A DNA stretch of 64,000 bases from NCBI GenBank assembly GCA_963722495.1, contig CAVRND010000028.1:186001-250000 (forward strand), written 5' to 3'. Shown in pieces: positions 43,014 to 50,727 of this stretch. Below the pieces are notes generated by a model, which did no database searches, was not told the DNA's origin, and saw nothing but the letters and a program-made list of their open reading frames with translations. This DNA comes from Hyphomicrobium_A sp963722495 (GTDB lineage: Bacteria; Pseudomonadota; Alphaproteobacteria; Rhizobiales; Hyphomicrobiaceae). Both the position numbers and the translations under genes were made by a program. Position 1 is the first letter of the stretch. Each line of letters begins with the position of its first letter.

Positions 43014-43916
43014 ATGGCCGAAAACAAAATTGCGCTGCTGCCCGACCGCGGCGTCGTCAGTGTAACCGGCGCCGATGCAGCAAAGCTCCTGCAGGGCGTA
43101 ATCACCAACGATATGGACCATATAACGGAGCAAGGCGCCCTGCACGCTGGCCTGCTGAGCCCGCAGGGTAAAATCCTGTTCGAGTTCTTTGTCGTGCCAA
43201 GCCCGGACGGCTTCTTGCTTGAAACGGCGCGGGCGAAGGCGGGAGAGCTGGGCGAGCGGCTCAAGATGTATAGGCTGCGCGCCGACGCCGACATCAGGGA
43301 CGTCTCACCCGACTACACGGTGGCAGCGATCTGGGGTGGCGGCGAATACGCCCCGCGCGGCGATGGCCCTGCGCCACTGTGGTTTGGCGATCCACGCTTG
43401 CCGGCGCTCGGGCATCGGGAGCTGGCGACGCTGCGATCAGACTGGGCACTCTATGCCGAGGACGCCGACAGCGCGACGCAGGACGAATATCATGCGCATC
43501 GCATCGCGCTCGGCGTGCCGGAAGGCGGCAAGGACTATGCCTTCGGCGACGCGTTCCCGCATGAGGCGCTGTTCGATCAGCTGAACGGGGTGTCGTTCGA
43601 GAAGGGCTGCTACGTGGGCCAGGAGATCGTCTCGCGCATGCAGAACCGCGGCACGGCGCGGCGGCGAATCGTGCCGGTGGTCGCCGAGGCGACGCTGCCG
43701 GTGAGCGGCACGGCCATTACCGCCGCCGGCATCGAGATCGGCACGCTCGGTTCGGTTGCAGGCGCGCGCGGGCTCGCCCCCATACGGCTCGATCGGGCGG
43801 CCGAGTTTCTGGAGAAAGGCGAGACGCTGCACGCGGGCGACATTCCGATACGCATCGACATTCCTACCTGGGCGCGCTTTTCACTCGAGGTCAAAGCGCC
43901 GGGGTCGCCGGCATGA
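43014..43916 (+). CDS. ygfZ: YgfZ/GcvT family folate-binding protein
   Basis: YgfZ-type proteins bind folate and help assemble or repair iron-sulfur clusters. The 300-residue product contains the signature KGCYVGQEIVSRMQNRG, LLQGVITNDM, LHAGLLSPQGKILFEFFVVP and PEGGKDYAFGDAFPHEA. The ATG at 43014 follows GGGGA; length is normal. It overlaps the tag gene by 4 bases (ATGA), so both are probably translated together. Confidence 0.92.
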   Translation: MAENKIALLPDRGVVSVTGADAAKLLQGVITNDMDHITEQGALHAGLLSPQGKILFEFFVVPSPDGFLLETARAKAGELGERLKMYRLRADADIRDVSPDYTVAAIWGGGEYAPRGDGPAPLWFGDPRLPALGHRELATLRSDWALYAEDADSATQDEYHAHRIALGVPEGGKDYAFGDAFPHEALFDQLNGVSFEKGCYVGQEIVSRMQNRGTARRRIVPVVAEATLPVSGTAITAAGIEIGTLGSVAGARGLAPIRLDRAAEFLEKGETLHAGDIPIRIDIPTWARFSLEVKAPGSPA

Positions 43917-44521
43917 GCAAAACCAACGAAGCCCGCGTGCGCTGCACGTGGGCCGGCAAGGACGCCGAATATCTGCGCTATCACGACGAGGAATGGGGCG
44001 TGCCGCTGAAGACGGATCGCGCCATCTTCGAGAAGCTGGTGCTGGAGGGTTTCCAGGCGGGCCTGTCGTGGATCACCATCCTGCGCAAGCGCGAGAACTT
44101 CCGCCGCGCCTTCGACAAGTTCGATCCCGAGCGCATCGCGAAATATGGAGCCAAAGACATCGCGCGGCTGATGGCCGATGAAGGCATCGTGCGCAACCGC
44201 GCCAAGATCGAAGCCACCATCGACAATGCCAAGGCGTATCTGAAGCTGCGCGAGCGCACGAGCCTCAAGTCGTTCATGCAGGAATTTCTCGGCAAGGACG
44301 GCCCGGTGCAGAACCGCGCGCGCGCCATGGGCGACATCCCGGCGGAGACGGAGCTGTCAAAGCGGATATCGAAAGCCCTGAAGGCGGAAGGCTTCCGCTT
44401 CGTTGGCCCGACGACGATGTACGCCTTCATGCAGTCGGCCGGGATGGTCAACGACCATCTCGTCGGCTGCTTCCGGCACGCCGAGTGCGCGAAGCTGCAA
44501 CAAGCGAGCGTAAAGCGGTGA
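43913..44521 (+). CDS. tag: DNA-3-methyladenine glycosylase I
   Basis: Tag removes 3-methyladenine from alkylated DNA. The 202-residue protein has RCTWAGKDAEYLRYHDEEWG, FEKLVLEGFQAGLSWITIL, VRNRAKIEATIDNAKAYLKL, RFVGPTTMYAFMQSAGMVND and HLVGCFRH, matching the family including its zinc-binding residues. It overlaps ygfZ and the following HD gene by a few bases. Confidence 0.95.
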   Translation: MSKTNEARVRCTWAGKDAEYLRYHDEEWGVPLKTDRAIFEKLVLEGFQAGLSWITILRKRENFRRAFDKFDPERIAKYGAKDIARLMADEGIVRNRAKIEATIDNAKAYLKLRERTSLKSFMQEFLGKDGPVQNRARAMGDIPAETELSKRISKALKAEGFRFVGPTTMYAFMQSAGMVNDHLVGCFRHAECAKLQQASVKR

Positions 44522-45141
44522 CGCGCGACGCCAAACAGCTGGCGCCGGCGCGCGCCTGGCAGCGCATGCTGTCGGGTCGGCGGCTCGATCTGCTAAACCC
44601 TTCGCCAGCCGACATCGAGATCGAGGACATCGCGCACGGGTTGGCGCGCGTTGCACGCTGGAACGGACAGACGGTCGGCGCGCACGCGTTCTCCGTCGCC
44701 CAGCATGCGCTCGTCGTCGAGGACATCGCGATTGCCCGCAACCCGGACTGGCCGGCCCGTTGGCGGCTCGCGGCGCTGCTGCATGATGCGCCCGAGTACG
44801 TGGTCGGCGACCTCATCAGTCCGTTCAAGACGGCGATAGGCCTCGACTACAAAGCCTTCGAGCTGCGGCTGCTCGCCGCCATCCACGATCGGTTCGCGAT
44901 ACCCATCGAGCTGCCGAGCGATGTTCAGACGGAAATTAAAGCCGCGGATCGCATAGCTGCCTACTTCGAAGCGACTGGGCTGGCCGGTTTTTCCGGCGAG
45001 GAAGCGACGATTTACTTTGGCCAGCCAGAGGACTTAGGTCCCGCGACGACAGCGGCTCTGGCCCGCCTGGAACCGTGGCCGGCGGGCGAGGCTCAGGGGG
45101 TATTTCTCATTCGCTTTCGGGAATTGATTGAACGTTTGTGA
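44518..45141 (+). CDS. HD-domain hydrolase (YfbR-like)
   Basis: The 207-residue product has an HD phosphohydrolase core: HAFSVAQHALVVEDIA, AALLHDAPEYVVGDLISPFK and IKAADRIAAYF, giving the H...HD...D metal-binding pattern. YfbR-like members are 5'-nucleotidases. The start given is a GTG at 44518 that overlaps the tag stop (GTGA); an earlier GTG at 44485 would lie inside tag. Substrate is inferred only. Confidence 0.88.
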   Translation: MTRDAKQLAPARAWQRMLSGRRLDLLNPSPADIEIEDIAHGLARVARWNGQTVGAHAFSVAQHALVVEDIAIARNPDWPARWRLAALLHDAPEYVVGDLISPFKTAIGLDYKAFELRLLAAIHDRFAIPIELPSDVQTEIKAADRIAAYFEATGLAGFSGEEATIYFGQPEDLGPATTAALARLEPWPAGEAQGVFLIRFRELIERL

Positions 45142-45258
45142 GTATTGCGCGTTGTGACTGGCTGAAACGACCCGTGGTCGTCGTGCGTTCCAAAAAGAGC
45201 CACGTTCGAGCCCAAGCCTCCGCCGAAGGGGGTCTCCAAGGCCAGTTGGAGGACAGCC

Positions 45259-46299
45259 ATGTCGTACAGCCAGCTCAGGGAGTCGGCGCCGCACTTGCAA
45301 ACCGATGCTGAACTCCGATCCGAACCCGGCGCTTCCGGGGTTGAAATCGGCCTCAATGCGGCGATCGTCGCGGTGGCCGACAACGAGCCTGTCGTGCTCA
45401 TTATCCGCAACGACGCGGATGTCGCCGGCGCGACCGACGGGCTGCCTTTCGGCCCCTTCTCGCCGCTGCAGCACCGGACGTTCGAGGGGGGCCTTCGCGC
45501 CTGGGTGCACCGGCAGACGGGCCTCGAGCTCGGCTATGCCGAGCAGCTCTACACCTTCGGCGACCGCGGCCGGCACGCCGAACCGGGCGACGTCGGGCCG
45601 CACATCGTCTCCATCGGTTATCTCGCGCTGACGCAGGCGAAACCCTCCCTCGACATGCAGCACGGCGCCTGGCGCAGTTGGTATCAGTATTTCCCTTGGG
45701 AGGACTGGCGCCGCGGACGCCCCGACATTCTTGAGTCGACCATCGAGCCGCGCTTGCGCGAATGGGCGTCCTCGCAACGCGCCGCCGCTAACGGGTTGCC
45801 GATCAGTCGCCATGAGCGGGCGCGCATGTGTTTCGCGCTCGACGGCGCGGCATGGGACGAAGAAAAGGTTCTGGAGCGCTACGAGCTGCTTTACGAGGCC
45901 GGCCTTGTCGAAGAGGCAGCCCGCGATGACCGGGACGCTTCGCGCCACTGGAAAGAGCGTCCCCGCCTCGGATTGCCGATGCGCTTCGACCATCGCCGCA
46001 TCCTGGCTACGGCCATCGGCCGCGTGCGCGCCAAGATTAAATACCGCCCGGTGATCTTCGAGCTGATGCCGGACGATTTCACGTTGTTCGAGTTGCAGCG
46101 GACCGTCGAGGCGATCCTCGGCCCCCACTTGCACAAGCAAAACTTCCGCCGCCTGGTTGAGGGCGCGGGCCTCGTCGAAACGACCGGCGAGGTCAAAATG
46201 CGTACCGGCGGCCGACCGGCGAAACTCTACCGGTTCCGCCGCGAGGTGCTGCTCGAACGCCCCGCGCCCGGCGTGCGCGTGAAACCCGGCAAGGTCTAG
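45259..46299 (+). CDS. nadQ: NadQ-type transcriptional regulator of NAD synthesis
   Basis: NadQ (COG4111) is a NUDIX-like transcription factor that controls de novo NAD biosynthesis in alphaproteobacteria. The 346-residue product has an N-terminal Nudix-like domain (GLNAAIVAVADNEPVVLIIR, GLRAWVHRQTGLELGYAEQL) without an intact Nudix catalytic box. Its C-terminal winged helix has NFRRLVEGAGLVE and GRPAKLYRFRREVLLE. It lies directly upstream of nadABC, and two palindromes that fit its operator occur in the nadA upstream region. Regulator identity is from family and context. Confidence 0.9.
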   Translation: MSYSQLRESAPHLQTDAELRSEPGASGVEIGLNAAIVAVADNEPVVLIIRNDADVAGATDGLPFGPFSPLQHRTFEGGLRAWVHRQTGLELGYAEQLYTFGDRGRHAEPGDVGPHIVSIGYLALTQAKPSLDMQHGAWRSWYQYFPWEDWRRGRPDILESTIEPRLREWASSQRAAANGLPISRHERARMCFALDGAAWDEEKVLERYELLYEAGLVEEAARDDRDASRHWKERPRLGLPMRFDHRRILATAIGRVRAKIKYRPVIFELMPDDFTLFELQRTVEAILGPHLHKQNFRRLVEGAGLVETTGEVKMRTGGRPAKLYRFRREVLLERPAPGVRVKPGKV

Positions 46300-46441
46300 T
46301 CGGGCACTACAGTGCCGCGCGACAGCCCGATGCTAAACGCATGGGCATCGCGTCGGCGCTGCGGAACCAAATCGCTAATGCGGGCCTACTCTTATCTGGC
46401 AACCGGGAGCTGGATGCGATAATCTCATCGTGACCCTTGGA

Positions 46442-46458
46442 GTGCTCAAAAAGAGCAT
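46442..46458. promoter_or_regulatory. NadQ-like operator, upstream site
   Basis: GTGCTCAAAAAGAGCAT is a near-palindrome: TGCTC and GAGCA arms around five As. It is about 50 bases upstream of a perfect version and about 95 bases upstream of the nadA start. Two sites suggest cooperative binding by the regulator encoded next door. Confidence 0.75.
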
Positions 46459-46508
46459 TATATGGATAGCTACCGGCCTCGGGGCCGGCTCGTTGGATGG
46501 CCTAGCTA

Positions 46509-46525
46509 ATGCTCAAATTGAGCAT
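46509..46525. promoter_or_regulatory. NadQ-like operator, perfect palindrome
   Basis: ATGCTCAAATTGAGCAT is a perfect 17-base palindrome with a central A. It lies 26 bases before the nadA start codon, consistent with repression of the nadABC operon by NadQ. The match to my memory of the NadQ motif is good, but binding is inferred. Confidence 0.82.
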
Positions 46526-46550
46526 ACTTAGGCCGCTTGAGGAGCAAGTG

Positions 46551-47615
46551 ATGGAAACCCTCGACATCCGCCCCGCCGCTACCCGCCGCGCGCGCTCTAC
46601 CGCGCCCGTGGAGATGCGTGATCTGCCGGCCTATACGCCGGAGCTCGCCGCCGAGATGGCGCCGATGTACGCGCGCGTGCAGCATGTCATCACGCCGATG
46701 GAGTGGCCTGCCTACGCGCCCCTCATCAAGGCGATCAACGAGCTGAAGAAGCAGCGCAACGCCGTCATCCTGGCGCACAACTACATGACGCCCGAGATCT
46801 TCAACTGCGTCGGCGACTTCCGCGGCGACAGCTTGCAGCTCGCCAAGGAAGCGGCGCGCACCAAGGCCGATGTCATCGTGCAGGCCGGCGTGCACTTCAT
46901 GGCCGAGACGTCCAAGCTGCTTAGCCCCGACAAGACGGTGCTCATTCCCGATCCGCTCGCCGGCTGCTCGCTGGCCAATTCGATCACGCCCGCGGACGTG
47001 CGCATGCTGCGCGATGTCTATCCGGGCGTGCCGATCGTCACCTACGTCAACACCTCGGCCGCGGTGAAGGCCGAGTGCGATATCTGCTGCACGTCGTCGA
47101 ACGCCGTGAAGGTGGTCGAGAGTCTGGGCGCGCCGCGCGTGCTGCTCATCCCCGACGAGTATCTGGCAAAGTACGTGCAGACCAAGACGAAGGTCGAGAT
47201 CATTGCCTGGAAGGGCCACTGCGAGGTGCACGAGCGCTTCACCGCGGACGACATCGCGGCAATGCGCGCGGCCGACCCGGGCATCAAGATCATCGCCCAT
47301 CCCGAGTGCCCGCCGGAGGTCATCGATGCCTCCGACTTCACCGGCTCGACGGCTGCGATGATCAACTACGTAACGAGCAATCGTCCGCGCAAGGTGGCGC
47401 TGATCACCGAGTGCTCGATGGCCTCCAACGTCGCCGTCGAGGCGCCGGACGTCGAGTTCATCCGGCCGTGCAACCTGTGCCCGCACATGAAGCGCATCAG
47501 CCTGGAGAACATCTACACGGCGCTGCGCGACATGCGTTACGAGGTGCACGTCGATCCGATCGTGGCTGCAAAAGCGCGCCGCGCCGTCGAGCGCATGGTC
47601 AATCTCACGAACTGA
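46551..47615 (+). CDS. nadA: Quinolinate synthase NadA
   Basis: NadA joins iminoaspartate with dihydroxyacetone phosphate to give quinolinate, using a [4Fe-4S] cluster. The 354-residue product has AVILAHNYMTPEIFNCVGDF, DSLQLAKEAARTKAD, VQAGVHFMAETSKLLSPDK, and conserved cysteines in ECDICCTSSNAVK, AHPECPPEV and FIRPCNLCPHMKR. The ATG at 46551 follows GAGGAG; an upstream in-frame ATG lies within the operator. It is first in nadA-nadB-nadC. Confidence 0.97.
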   Translation: METLDIRPAATRRARSTAPVEMRDLPAYTPELAAEMAPMYARVQHVITPMEWPAYAPLIKAINELKKQRNAVILAHNYMTPEIFNCVGDFRGDSLQLAKEAARTKADVIVQAGVHFMAETSKLLSPDKTVLIPDPLAGCSLANSITPADVRMLRDVYPGVPIVTYVNTSAAVKAECDICCTSSNAVKVVESLGAPRVLLIPDEYLAKYVQTKTKVEIIAWKGHCEVHERFTADDIAAMRAADPGIKIIAHPECPPEVIDASDFTGSTAAMINYVTSNRPRKVALITECSMASNVAVEAPDVEFIRPCNLCPHMKRISLENIYTALRDMRYEVHVDPIVAAKARRAVERMVNLTN

Positions 47616-47670
47616 TGACGCGCCGGCGGAGCGATCCGCCGGCCGCCAGTTGCAATCGCCCCGGGGATTG

Positions 47671-49344
47671 ATGATGGCAAACACGATCAAAGGTCGTCGC
47701 AACACGCACTTCCGCGCCGCTCGTGACGAGCGCCTGGGTGCGGGCGGCGATGTCGTCATCGTCGGCGCGGGCCTTGCGGGCCTGTTCACTGCCCTGAAGC
47801 TGGCGCCGATGCCGGTCACCGTTCTGGCGGCGGCGCCGCTCGGCCAGGGCGCTTCGACGGGCTGGGCACAGGGTGGTGTTGCAGCAGCGGTCGGCAGCAA
47901 CGACGACGCGTCATCGCACGCGGACGACACCATCGCCGCCGGCGCGGGCATCGTCGATGAGGACGTTGCTCGCTTCGTCGCCGCCGAGGGACCCGCGCGC
48001 ATCGCCGATCTCGTCTCCTATGGTGTCCCGTTCGATCGCGAGGCCGATGGCGCGTTCGCGCTCAGTCAGGAGGCCGCGCATTCGCGCCGCCGCGTCGTAC
48101 ACGTCTCCGGCGACCGCACGGGCGCGGCCATTCTCGATGCGCTTATCGCCAAGGTGCGTGCGACTCCGTCGATCCGCGTCCTCGAGGGCTACGAGGCGGA
48201 TGAGTTGATCGTCGCCGACGGCCGCGTCGAGGGCGTGCGTCTGGTGCGCGCCGGCCCGACCGGCAAAGAGGTCTACGAGTACTTCCCCGCTTGCGCGGTG
48301 GTACTGGCGACGGGCGGCGTCGGCGGCCTCTATGCCGTGACGACCAACCCGTCATATGCGCGCGGCGAATCGATCGCCATGGCGGCGCGTGCCGGCGCCA
48401 TGATCGGCGACGCCGAGTTCGTGCAGTTTCATCCCACGGCAATCGACGTCGGGCTTGATCCGGCGCCGTTGGCGACGGAAGCGCTGCGCGGCGAAGGCGC
48501 AACTTTGGTCAACGCGCGCGGCGAACGCTTCTTAGCCGCCATAGATCCGCGCGCCGAGCTTGCTCCGCGCGACGTCGTCGCCCGGGCGGTATTCACCGAG
48601 GTTGCCAGCGGTCGCGGCGCTTTCCTCGATTGCCGTGAGGCCATTGGCAACCGGTTCGCGGCCGCCTTCCCAACCGTGTTCGCGCTTTGCCAGAAGGCCG
48701 GCATCGATCCGTCGCGCGAGCTGATCCCCGTTGCGCCGGCAGCGCACTATCACATGGGCGGCATCGCCACCGATGCTCGCGGCCGCTCCAGCGTTCCCGG
48801 CCTGTGGGCTGTCGGCGAGGTCGCTTCGACCGGCCTGCACGGCGCCAACCGACTGGCTTCGAATTCGCTGTTGGAGGCGGTGGTGTTCGCCGCCCGCGCC
48901 GCGCGCGACATCCGCAACCTCGACCGCGAGCAAGGACGCGGCGAGCGCGTCGAGCTGCAGCGCGTCGCCGACAGCAGCGCCGACCACAGCGCCACGCGCG
49001 CTCCGGCCGTCGCGCGTCTGCGTGCTACGATGAGCGAGCATGTCGGCGTAGTGCGCGACGCAACAGGCCTCAAGAAGGCGATTACCGTGCTGCGCGACAT
49101 CGAGCGGCAGGCAGGAAGCGACCGGGTGCTGGCCAACATGGCGCTCGCCGCCAGGTTCATCGCCGCCGGCGCATTGCTACGCGAGGAGAGCCGTGGCGCC
49201 CAGGCGCGCAGCGATTATCCCGAAGCCGAACCGGAGTTCGCCGCGCGTGCATACCTTACTCTCGAGGATATAGAGGATATCGGCGTCCGCGCCCCCGCCG
49301 TCGCGCCGAGCGCTTGGCAGTGGCAGGCCGGAGCCGCGCGATGA
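47671..49344 (+). CDS. nadB: L-aspartate oxidase NadB
   Basis: NadB oxidises aspartate to iminoaspartate with FAD. The 557-residue product has the FAD fingerprint DVVIVGAGLAGLFTALKLA, GWAQGGVAAAVG, VVHVSGDRTGAAI, VVLATGGVGGLYAVTTNP, FVQFHPTAIDVG, AAHYHMGGI and GLHGANRLASNSLLEAVVF. It starts about 55 bases after nadA and overlaps the nadC start by 4 bases (ATGA). Confidence 0.96.
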   Translation: MMANTIKGRRNTHFRAARDERLGAGGDVVIVGAGLAGLFTALKLAPMPVTVLAAAPLGQGASTGWAQGGVAAAVGSNDDASSHADDTIAAGAGIVDEDVARFVAAEGPARIADLVSYGVPFDREADGAFALSQEAAHSRRRVVHVSGDRTGAAILDALIAKVRATPSIRVLEGYEADELIVADGRVEGVRLVRAGPTGKEVYEYFPACAVVLATGGVGGLYAVTTNPSYARGESIAMAARAGAMIGDAEFVQFHPTAIDVGLDPAPLATEALRGEGATLVNARGERFLAAIDPRAELAPRDVVARAVFTEVASGRGAFLDCREAIGNRFAAAFPTVFALCQKAGIDPSRELIPVAPAAHYHMGGIATDARGRSSVPGLWAVGEVASTGLHGANRLASNSLLEAVVFAARAARDIRNLDREQGRGERVELQRVADSSADHSATRAPAVARLRATMSEHVGVVRDATGLKKAITVLRDIERQAGSDRVLANMALAARFIAAGALLREESRGAQARSDYPEAEPEFAARAYLTLEDIEDIGVRAPAVAPSAWQWQAGAAR

Positions 49345-50210
49345 GCCGGGCGGCAATCGAGCTGCGGCTGCCGGATTCTGTCGTCGACAAGGCCGTCGCC
49401 GAGGCGTTGGCCGAAGACCTGGGACTGGGCGGCGATATCACCACGCAGGCGACCGTCCCCGCCGGCACGCGTGCATCGGGCGTTATTGCCGCGCGCAAGG
49501 CCGGTACCATCGCCGGCATGCAATTGGCGCAAGCGGCGTTCAAGACGCTCGATCCCTTTACGCAGTTCGAGACCGTGATCGGCGACGGCGACCGCGTCGA
49601 GGCCGGGGGCGTGATCGCGCGTGTATCCGGCGAAGCGCGCGTACTGCTCACCGCGGAACGTACGGCACTCAACTTCCTCGGCCGTCTCAGCGGCATCGCC
49701 ACCCTCACCGCGCGTTACGTCGCGGCGGTTTCCGGCACCAAGGCGCGCATCATCGATACGCGCAAGACAACGCCCGGGCTGCGCGCGCTGGAGAAATTCG
49801 CCGTACGCTGCGGCGGTGGGGTTAACCACCGCTTCGGTTTGTTCGATGCCATCCTGATCAAGGACAACCACATCGTGGCGTCGGGGGGCGTCGGCGCCGC
49901 GCTCGAGCGTGCGCGGGCGCACGCAGGACACATGGTAAAGGTCGAGATCGAGGTGACAAACCTCGACGAGATCGACGAGGCGCTGCAGCTCGATCCCGAC
50001 GCCCTTTTGCTCGACAACATGGACGTTTCGGCGCTGCGGGCGGCTGTGAGGGAGGTTGCCGGGCGCGTCGTCACCGAAGCTTCCGGCGGTGTCACCCTCG
50101 ACAGCGTGCGCGCCATCGCCGAGACGGGCGTCGACCTCATCTCCGTCGGCGCACTGACGCATTCGGCGCCCGTGCTGGATATCGGGCTCGACTTCGACCC
50201 TCCGTCATAG
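49341..50210 (+). CDS. nadC: Nicotinate-nucleotide pyrophosphorylase (carboxylating) NadC
   Basis: NadC (quinolinate phosphoribosyltransferase) makes nicotinate mononucleotide from quinolinate and PRPP. The 289-residue product shows ALAEDLGLGGDITTQATVP, ALNFLGRLSGIATLTARYV, ARIIDTRKTTPGLRALEKFA, VRCGGGVNHRFGLFDAILIK, VKVEIEVTNLDEI and GVDLISVGALTHSAPVLDIG. Start overlaps the nadB stop (ATGA). Confidence 0.97.
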   Translation: MSRAAIELRLPDSVVDKAVAEALAEDLGLGGDITTQATVPAGTRASGVIAARKAGTIAGMQLAQAAFKTLDPFTQFETVIGDGDRVEAGGVIARVSGEARVLLTAERTALNFLGRLSGIATLTARYVAAVSGTKARIIDTRKTTPGLRALEKFAVRCGGGVNHRFGLFDAILIKDNHIVASGGVGAALERARAHAGHMVKVEIEVTNLDEIDEALQLDPDALLLDNMDVSALRAAVREVAGRVVTEASGGVTLDSVRAIAETGVDLISVGALTHSAPVLDIGLDFDPPS

Positions 50211-50311
50211 TGGCGCAGCTATTGGAGTGCACGACTGGCGCTTGATTTCGCCACAGTTGCTGCGCACATCAATCGGCGAGACTGAGGCGTGTCCTCGAGG
50301 GGACGACTGAC

Positions 50312-50533
50312 ATGGATTTCATGCGTGGCGTCGTGATCTGGGGCGGCGTGGCGATCGCCTCGGGCGCCGCCGGCGGCGTGCTCGCGGGCATAAAGAACCG
50401 CGACTACTCGTCGTGGATCGCCTGGTGCTTCGTGCTGCCGCCCCTCGTCCTGATCCTGCTGCTGCTGCCCCGTTACCAGGGCGTGCGTCCACGCCGGCCG
50501 AGCCTCGACGAGAGCGAAGGCCACGGCTGGTAG
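50312..50533 (+). CDS. Small two-helix membrane protein, 73 aa
   Basis: The product MDFMRGVVIWGGVAIASGAA has membrane segments at about residues 6-25 and 35-55 (WIAWCFVLPPLVLILLLLP), ending with a charged tail. GAGGGGACG precedes the ATG. The KNRDYSSWIAWCFVLPP pattern resembles short conserved Rhizobiales membrane proteins, function unknown. It is followed by a palindromic repeat, probably as the 3' end of its transcript. Confidence 0.7.
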   Translation: MDFMRGVVIWGGVAIASGAAGGVLAGIKNRDYSSWIAWCFVLPPLVLILLLLPRYQGVRPRRPSLDESEGHGW

Positions 50534-50560
50534 GCTGAGGCGCGTCACCTAAATTTCGAG

Positions 50561-50725
50561 CGTTCAACCCCTCACCCGGAAGCTCATTGGCATCCTGCGA
50601 AGCATGCTCCGCGACCGCTTCCGACTCTCCCTATGGGAGAGGTTAGACTGCGCGTACTAACCTCTCCCATAGGGAGAGGTCGAGGCGAGATGCGGCGCAT
50701 CGAGCGGCGGGTGAGGGGTTGAACG
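50561..50725. repeat. Nested palindromic CTCACCC/CTCTCCC repeat, copy 3
   Basis: The outer arms are a perfect inverted repeat: CGTTCAACCCCTCACCC and GGGTGAGGGGTTGAACG. Inside lies CCTCTCCC-ATA-GGGAGAGG. The element separates the small membrane gene from the convergent ppdK gene and may serve as a bidirectional terminator. Confidence 0.85.
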
Positions 50726-50727
50726 CT

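Noticed and set aside
46509..46550. Upstream start of nadA inside the operator
   Set aside because: The ATG is part of the palindrome, and the codons before 46551 have no family match; the ribosome binding site supports 46551.
46506..48002. Minus-strand frame of 498 codons across nadA and nadB
   Set aside because: Both strands cannot be coding here; nadA and nadB have full family motifs.
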